Positions 22,001 to 29,341 of a DNA stretch of 29,341 bases are shown in pieces. The position numbers were made by a program, and so were the translations under genes. The notes under the pieces are model-generated. The model saw only the letters and a program-made list of their open reading frames with translations, did not search any database and had not been told where the DNA came from. How positions within the stretch are numbered: position 1 is the stretch's first letter; each line of letters starts with the position of its first letter. This DNA comes from Polyrhizophydium stewartii (lineage: Eukaryota; Chytridiomycota; Chytridiomycetes; Rhizophydiales), in contig JADGIZ010000048.1 in the NCBI GenBank assembly GCA_027604665.1, forward strand, positions 5,110-34,450, given 5' to 3'.

Positions 22001-25000
22001 ACTTGGCGATCTCGAGCGTGCGCATCACAATGTAGGCGACGCTGCGCTGGTGGGGCAACGGCAGATTATGAGAGGCCGACGTCTCGCCGTCTACCGGGGT
22101 GCGCCACGTGCCGACATTCTGCGAAAGCACGCCAAAGCTCGGGTCGACGGCCTTGGACTCGTCGCCATCGGCGGCAGGCTCGCCGGCATCGACTTCCATG
22201 GGATCGCCTGCGGCATCGGTCGCACGGCGGGCTGCAAAGCCGAGACACAAGCACATATCAGCCCGCGCTTTTCGCGCAACATCGAAGCAGCAAGCAAGTC
22301 GCACCGGGAGCAGCCGCAGGTCCGAGCCCGACCCAGGGATTCTGCGAGTGGCAGCTGAGCGTCAGCGGCACGCTGCATGCACCAAGCCACAAAAGCAAGC
22401 CGCAAACCTGGGACAAGCTGCTGTCGCGCAGATACACCGAGGACATGTACCTGACGTTGCGCGCCGCCGCGGGCAGGACCAAGTCCTGGAAGCGCTCGCG
22501 ATTGCTGCGTGCGCTAAACTGCACAATGTCCTTGATTTCCGCCTGCATCAAGGTCGGGGCACACACAAAAGCATGTATCAGCACAATATTCGTTCTGCGC
22601 TTTGCGGCAAGTGATAGATGAACATGATATCACGAACGCACCTTCAAGTCGACAAGGTTGTCCCAGTGCAGCTCGCCCTTGATCGTGTTCTCCATAAACA
22701 AAAACGTCGTGAACATCTTGATCTGCAGTCGCAAGTTTTCAGAAGGTGGGTCGTCATAATCAGTAAACTCGTCGCACACGACCAAGGCCTCGCAGCGGCC
22801 AGCACGCGCGCGCGCGAGGGGCTTCAACCTTGGACTGGGTCTTGCAAATGACCGCCGAGAGCGCCGCATACGCCGAGATATGATAGTGCAGACGCAGCGG
22901 CGCCAGCTCGGCAGGCTCGCCCGGCGGCGCGCGTTCAGACTTGGCCGCGTGGGCAGCCTTGGTGACTGCCAGCGTCATCTCCTTTCCGTCCGGACGCGAC
23001 TTGCCCGCCACGCGCGCGACAATCTCGCTCCCGGCGTCGTGCACCAGCGACGTCGGCAGTCGCTGGTAGGCGACCTCGACAAGCGAGAAGCAGGCCGACT
23101 TGATGGTCAGCTCTGTCTTGAGCTCCTCGACGCGCGACGTCAGCGGCTTCTTGATCTGGTCGGTCAGGTACTCGATGTGCTCGACGAAAAAGTCGACCAG
23201 CAGGCTCTCTGGAGCACCCTGCAGGACAGGGATGGCCGCGTCGCGAATCACGTTGCCGCGGATGGACGTCTTGAGCGAGCCGTCCTTGAGCATTCTGGGC
23301 GAGATGCACACGGCGCGGTCGATGCAGGGAATCAGTACTTGCACGCGGGACATGGCCGCCTCGATTCTCCTCCACAGATCGGCGCCACTCACTGCATGCA
23401 GATGCCCAGGAATGGCAGCAGCTTGTGCTCGTCGAGGCTGCATCCCATCTTGAACATGCGCGACTGCGTCTGATGCGTGAAGATGCTCTCGCTGTCGCGG
23501 CACAGGTGCACAAACAGCTTCTGCGCAATCGCGCCCGAGCCAATGACCTCGATGCCGTACAAGATGCCGCGGACAAAGCCCGTGTACTGCGCAAACAGCT
23601 CGGAGCCCCGGAACGCATTCATGTCGCTCGGCGCAATCGCAAACTGCTGCGAAACGGTGCGTTCAATGACATCCGCGACCTGCATTTCGTCACCCGAGAG
23701 GCAGGGTCTGGTCAGCATCCGCGTGATCGCAGGATCCTTTTCTCAACGTGCGCCAGATCTGCCGGCGCACCTTGGCTTCCGTGTCGGCGTCCATGTGCGA
23801 GAAGCCAACAATCAGCTGGATCGTGCGCCGCTTCTCCGCGAGCGAGAACGTCGGGTCGATGAGGTACAGAAACTCGTCCGCCATGACCTTGCTAAACGGC
23901 CCTCCCGTGCGCAGCGCGTCGCCGGCAACGTGGCACAGCTTCTCAAAGATGGCCCGCACGGCATTCGTGTTCTGGATGTCACGCAGGCCAAAGAGCTGCT
24001 GCAGCGCAGGCACGGCGCTGTCAAGCTGCAGAAATCATCCCGTTGTCAGCATCGTGGCTGGCGGGCGGCCTCCAACAGAGATAGAGGCAGGCAACGAACC
24101 GACTTGCACAGGCGTCTGACGGCGCGCTTGTAGAGGTTGCTGTTGGACTGCAGCGTCTCGAGCATGCCCATGAAGACCATCTGCGCTTGCGCGCCAATCC
24201 AGTTGGGGGCCAGCACGCCCAAAAAGTCCTCGAGGGACATGGCCATCGCAATGTCAATCTGCGCCGCATTGGTCAGCAGCGCGCTTTTCTGGCCGTCATG
24301 GCAGAAAGTGCTTGCAAACATACAGACGTCTGGAAGCGGCGATAGAACTTTGCAGCAGATGCGCTCGGCGCATGATCGAACAGTCGCTGCACGTTCGACG
24401 TTCATGGCAAGAACAGCGAGAGGGCGAGGTGAAGTCAGCAGCCGCGTCGGATGCGCGTTCATGTCATACCACTCTGACAAGCACAACTCACGAGCATCTG
24501 GGTGCACACAAAGTTGCGATGGCTCTCGATACCCATCGATAGCGAGACGCACGCGCCAGCAACCACAGTGGTGTCCGGATCGCCGCCGATGGCGTCGCTG
24601 CGGATGCGCTCGAGGCCTGCGTCCAGCGGGGCGAGCACGCCGCGACTGACGAGGACGTCAAGCCACGGCGTCGCCGCAAGCATCGCAAGGCCTTCAAACA
24701 GCGTGCGGCTGCGCGCGAGCCCGTGGGTGTCGTTGAGCGCGTCGAGCGTAAGCACCCGCGGGTCGATGCGCGATGCGGCCATGTCGGCAAAGAGAGCGCG
24801 CTCCTGGTCGTCGAGGCACGTAAACAGCGACGAAGCCGTCGAGCGCAGCAGGCGCGCAATGTCAGACGATGCGATGCCGTCTCCGTATCCGTCGAGAGCA
24901 AGCACAGATGGCTCAAGAATCGCCTTGATGAGGACGAGCATGAACGTCTCGGCAGGCACAACGCCGCCAAGCGACCAACGCTCGCCCGCGCGATGGTACG

Positions 25001-28000
25001 GCACAGGGTGGCCGCCACGGACGAGCAAGTCGACAATCTCAAAGGTGTTGGCGATGGCCATGGCAAGCTTGTCCTTGCACTTTGCGTTCTGCGAGACCGC
25101 GTGGCTGAGATCGCTGGCAGACTCGAGCTGCGCGCACAAGCCAAAGAGCCGCGCGAGGCTGGGCTCGAGCGCGGAAACGACGCCCTCCGCGGCTGCATCG
25201 AGGATGCTAAACTTGAGCAGCATCAGCGCCGCGTTCATGGCGGCCGCAAACTGCTCGGCGAGCGGCAACGGCACAGATCCGAGGGCGACGCCGGGCTCGC
25301 CGATCCGCGGCACCGCCAGCAGCCTCACAAGCAAGCCCGGGTCGCCCTCGGCAATCTTGTGGAACACGCGCCGCGGCATGTCGTCCACCGAGGCTGAGTT
25401 GTCCCGCACGCCGCGTGTCAGTTGCTCAGACCACACGTCAAGGCAAGCAGAGCACGCCATCTCACGGTCAATCAGGCTCGCAAAGATACGGAACAGCCCA
25501 AAGCAGGTTCGCGCAAAGGCCACCTCGCGCCGGTTGGTCTGCTTGAGCAGCCACTCGGCATGCAGGAACATGTCGGGCCTGTCGCACACCGCAAACGGCT
25601 TGAACTTGGGGATGCCCTTGTAGAACGGATCCGGCCTTCGCAGTACAATGTCGGACATGTGCTCAATCGCCTTGCACGCCAGGTCCACGGATCCAAGCGA
25701 CGGGCTGTCCGCATCGGCGATGCGCAGCGCAATGAGCAGGTTGAACAGCGTCTCCATGGTGAAGCGCAAGACCAGGGCATCCTCCTCGCGGAAGATGCGA
25801 TAAATGCGGTTGACGATGGCGCAGGCTCCCATGCGCTTCTGCGCGCTGTGGTGCTGACACAGCATCGCAATGCGGCGGAACACTGAGACTGCGCCGGCAG
25901 GCACTGCGTCGCTGCTCGCTGCGGCCATCCCTGGCAGCGCGCTGTGCTTGATCGAGTAGCGCAGAAACTCGGCAATGCACTCGGCACCAAAGTCGCGCAG
26001 CTGCGATTGCATCCCCGAGATTCACGCGAGTCAGCATCCGTCGAGCATGCCGCGCCACATCACAAGCGGCTCTCACATGGCCGTTGTCGCTGGTGGCAGC
26101 GTCGACGCACGCCGTCAGCATAATCACGGCGCCGTGGTTTTCGGCCTTTGGAATCCTTGTGAGCCAGCGGACCGTCTGCAGCGTGAGCGGGCGGAAGAGC
26201 TCGCGCGTGACGTTGTCCGTGTCCACCGAGAGGCGGCACATGGCCGGAAAGACCTTTTCGTAGATGTGATAGAACTTGCTCTGCACGGCGCAAACAGGGT
26301 CAGAGGACTTGGCATCTTGCCAGCGATACGACCGCAGATCAGATGAGCTGGCGGCACGCACCTTGGTGTCGGACGCAGCGCCAAAAGCACTCCGGCCGAG
26401 CATGAGCACAATCAGGGCATGCAGCAGCTCGCAAGCGTGGACCTTGGTCTGGCGCTCGGCGGCAAACTCGGCCAGATGGCACAGGCGAGGCAAGATATCG
26501 TCTGTGTGATGTTGGGCGTCAGTAGAGCACCAGAGGATGCCGCACATGGCCTGTGGGACGAAAGCACAGCGAGCGCTCTTACCAAAGCTGACTCGGACCA
26601 GCATGTCCTTGAACGGAATATCAAACTGCAGCGTCTCGCCACGCTCGCGCGACCACGACACCTTGGCATCCGGATCGACTTCGGCCAGCGCGAGGCGGTT
26701 GTCGCCACCGACACGGCCAAGGATGTCGACGATGCGGTCCTGGATGCTCTTGAGCTCGGCAGGATCGTTGGCCGCCGTCAGACGCATGTTGCGGAAGCGG
26801 CGGCGACGCAGGTTCGCGATGCTGAACGCGACGCGCCTCGCAACATCGGCGTCCTGGTTCGCATCCACCGGCGCAGCGACAATCTCGGACGTAAGGTACT
26901 CGATCAGCGGCGGCAGAATGTCGGGGAAGACGGCCGACAGCGTCTCGCGGCTGAAAGATGCAATCCAGCGGTCCATGGCGTCCAGGGCGACGACCGCGAG
27001 CGGCGGGTACGACAAGCCCTGCTTCAGCGCGGTGCGCATGCATCCGCCGAGCTTGCCGACTTCCACGAGCTCGGGCGGGGCGGCGAGCACGAGCGACAGG
27101 CAGGATGCGAGCAGCTCGTCCTTAAACGGCTGCATGCGCACAATGACGGCCTGGATGTGGCTACGGAACAGATCGGTGCACTCGGCTCGGCGGTGAAAGT
27201 CGCCCGATGGGTCGAACAGACGCAGATCGGCGCTCACACGCAGACAGATGGCCATGAGTGAATAGAAGCCGCTGACGAGCGGGTGATCGTTCGAGAGACG
27301 GATCCAAGCCTCGCCTGCTGGATGCATCCACCGCACCAGGCGCTTCTTCTGTGGCCCGAGCAGAAAGTGCCGCGCAAACTCGACAAAGTTGGCGAGGATG
27401 CGAAAGTCTTTTGGGTTCTCTGCCGAAAGCTTTGATCCATCCGAGAGGGACGCGGCCGTTGGTGGCTCGGCGACAGACGCCGCTGCGTCTGGCTGCGCCT
27501 CTGCGGCCGCGCGGGGGCTTAGATGAGCGCTGAACTGACTGAGAGACGGCATGATGCGCCGGTCACTTCCGCCCTCGGTGCCAGCGGCAGGGGGCTGGTC
27601 CGGCAGCTGGGTCATGGTGAGATTGAGGTTGCGCGGAATGAGCAGCATGCACTCGATGAAATGGTCGTAGAGCATATCGAAGAAGGCCTCGATTTGGGCA
27701 TCGTCGGCGCCGTTGCGCACGTCGAGCGAGATGTTCTTTGGGTCGAAGACGCCGTTCCAGAAGGGCATGTACTCTTTGTACGCCTGCTCAGACGTGACTC
27801 CGGTCGACTCGATCAAGGGGCCACGAGCCGTCGGCAGAATGTCCGTCGACGTGAAGATGATTGCCTGGAAGGCAGTGTGGTGCCAGATGGCCGACACCCA
27901 GTTTGGCGAGTCGCGCAAGGTCCACAGGAGGTCAAGCAGGGCGGGGGCGCACCAGCGGTTGACGGATCCGATGCTCGGAAAGTAGGCGATCATGATCTCG

Positions 28001-29219
28001 GTGACTCGCTCTGTTGTTGGAGGGCGACGCGATCAGCAGCCGCGCGACAATGTGGTCGCAGGCAGGTGGCGGTGCAGCAGCAACTCACGGATAGCATGAA
28101 CCACTTCGGCGTCGACTGTGTCGAGCACGGTGCACAGGTGCATGAAGGCGATCAGGAACGAATGGATGTGCGACAAATGCTCCTCGTCGATCGAGGCGGT
28201 GTTCTCGTAGAACTGGACGCTGCGGCGGATGATGGCAGCACGCAAGGCTGCCAGCTCGGACGCCTCGCCGCGGGCCTTGCAGACGCGGGAAAAGAAGCCG
28301 AGAGCGCTGATGGAGAGGGACACCTCGCGCACGGAGCTTTCTGCGTTGTCGATCTTGGAGTGCAGACGGCCCAGGATGGTCGAGAAGGCCTCGCGCTCGC
28401 GGGCACCGTTGGGATTCAGCAGGATGATGCTGACGAGGCGCTTGAGAAACTCCCGGAGGGCACGGTGACCGAGGCGCGATAGGTCGCGGTTCTTGTGCGC
28501 GCTCATGCGGTCGAGGTGGCCAAAGAGCAGCGTCGAGTCCCGGAGGAGATATGGCTCGAAGACGCGGCAGTTGTCGATGAGCAGCTGCAGGCCGGCTGGT
28601 GCGATCACACATGGGCAGTCAGTACGCAGCACAGCGAGTAGGTGCTCGACACGGGGCGCCAGCACGACCTTTTGGCAGGTCGTAGCGATTCAGGTCGTCG
28701 ATGGGCTGGACGACGTGCTTTGTCGCGTTGAAGACAAGCAGCGTGTCTGCGAGGCGGGCGTCAGCGCGCGAGGCTGGCCTGCGCCGGGCGAGGCCGGCGT
28801 ACCCTGCTCGGTGGGCATGTTTTCGACGGCAAGCAGCGAGTTGATGCCGGTCATGGCGCCGACGACGAGCTGCATCTCGATCTCGGCGTCCTTCTTGGTT
28901 GAGAACAGGGTCTCGATTGCTTGGAGAAGCAGGCGGCGCAGCTGGGCGCGCTGGCGGTCGCTGACGGAGGTCGGGTGGACGCGGCACAGCAGGCCGAGCA
29001 TGCGCAGGATGGCGCCCTTGACTGGGCGGCGGCGGCGGGCCGCGCACCGTGGTGGTGCCTCTCGAGGTCCGAGGCGACGAGGGTCAGCACGTCGCCGGCG
29101 AGGCCCTTGGACTCGAGCACGGCAGCGCCGATGTCCGGCGCATGGGCGGCGAGCGCGGGGGCGGCGACCAGAGCCAGGCCGTCGAGGCGCGACTGGAGGG
29201 CCTCGAGCGCTCGGTCCAT
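14160..29219 (-). CDS. PRKDC: DNA-dependent protein kinase catalytic subunit (DNA-PKcs), giant PIKK
   Basis: Nuclear Ser/Thr kinase of non-homologous end joining; binds Ku on DNA ends. Exons: 29219-29048, 29021-28803, 28746-28669, 28595-28089, 28010-26583, 26501-26362, 26280-26077, 26000-24470, 24386-24100, 24025-23771, 23679-23393, 23294-22829, 22722-22642, 22542-22408, 22341-22305, 22231-21935, 21847-21591, 21540-21412, 21346-21041, 20966-20299, 20222-19927, 19859-19757, 19698-19004, 18938-18819, 18729-18638, 18563-18388, 18330-18230, 18148-17920, 17861-17513, 17439-17179, 17096-17034, 16976-16821, 16750-16373, 16306-16153, 16086-15746, 15681-15565, 15503-15332, 15265-15025, 14965-14799, 14729-14603, 14559-14160. 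About 4,073 aa (human 4,128). HEAT array; [14 protein letters not shown] near 940; NUC194-like region with YMSS and NLVDLK; FAT; kinase; FATC. Assigned over ATM, ATR and TOR by these landmarks, by LPDVSIKN, and by the [13 protein letters not shown] end. Weak points: the first junction, and the 14603/14559 and 24100/24025 splice sites. Confidence 0.94.
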
Positions 29220-29341
29220 GATGGAGGGAGCTTGCGCGCGTGGGAAAGCCGGAGTCCTGGTGGGGCGGCCCGGGACGATCTGGCGGGCAGGCGGGCGGCG
29301 GGCAGCGCGCACGCAGCGTGCACTGCGGGGCACGATTGGCA

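Noticed and set aside
23367..23392. A second 26-nt intron in DNA-PKcs
   Set aside because: A downstream acceptor gives a normal 98-nt intron (23295-23392) in the right phase, and the joined sequence then aligns well ([12 protein letters not shown]).
28596..28674. Apparent 1-nt frameshift in DNA-PKcs at an AAAA run near 28670
   Set aside because: Reading on in the other frame looked like a homopolymer error, but a 73-nt intron (28596-28668) with a CTGAC site joins DLPK to AGLQLLIDN in phase and matches the human protein better.

Overview
This is a compact, GC-rich stretch of eukaryotic nuclear DNA with eight protein genes, nearly all interrupted by short spliceosomal introns (mostly 50-110 nt). 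No rRNA, tRNA, CRISPR array or mobile element was recognised. A non-Dikarya fungus (chytrid-like or another early-branching lineage) fits best. The glycinamide ribonucleotide transformylase is a free-standing fungal-style enzyme, the LSD1-type demethylase carries a C-terminal HMG-like box as in fission yeast, and the RING peroxin looks fungal. A full-length DNA-PKcs gene is also present, which the model yeasts lack. The lineage is an inference; no marker gene settles it.

Layout, left to right: the 3' part of PEX10 (+, cut by the window edge); TFIIS (-), convergent with PEX10; RRP42 of the RNA exosome (+), divergent from TFIIS across 87 bp; a small MerT-like membrane protein fused to a heavy-metal (HMA) domain (-), whose stop lies 29 bp from that of RRP42; ADE8-type GAR transformylase (-); a very large LSD1/KDM1-family amine oxidase (+), divergent from ADE8; proteasome ATPase RPT2 (+); and the DNA-PKcs gene (PRKDC, -), which fills the right half of the window (14160-29219) in about 41 exons.

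Exon models were built by hand. I joined frames at GT...AG pairs so that reading phase is kept and the protein matches what I know of each family. All DNA-PKcs junctions are phase-consistent. One is not believable as an intron: a 26-nt gap near the N-terminus, where about 100-140 expected residues also seem to be missing. Most introns carry a CTGAC or CTAAC branch-like site 15-50 nt before the acceptor, usually written GCTGAC, with donors such as GTGCGT, GTGAGT or GTTCGG.

The genes do not form a pathway. They are housekeeping and nuclear functions: peroxisome import, transcript elongation, RNA decay, purine synthesis, chromatin, protein degradation and DNA repair. The most interesting items are the fungal-context DNA-PKcs with a reduced autophosphorylation linker, the MerT-HMA fusion, the LSD1 protein with an added zinc finger and HMG box, and an unusual Walker A residue in RPT2. 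There is no gene-free stretch over 300 bp outside introns; the one long intron (436 bp, in TFIIS) is listed separately.
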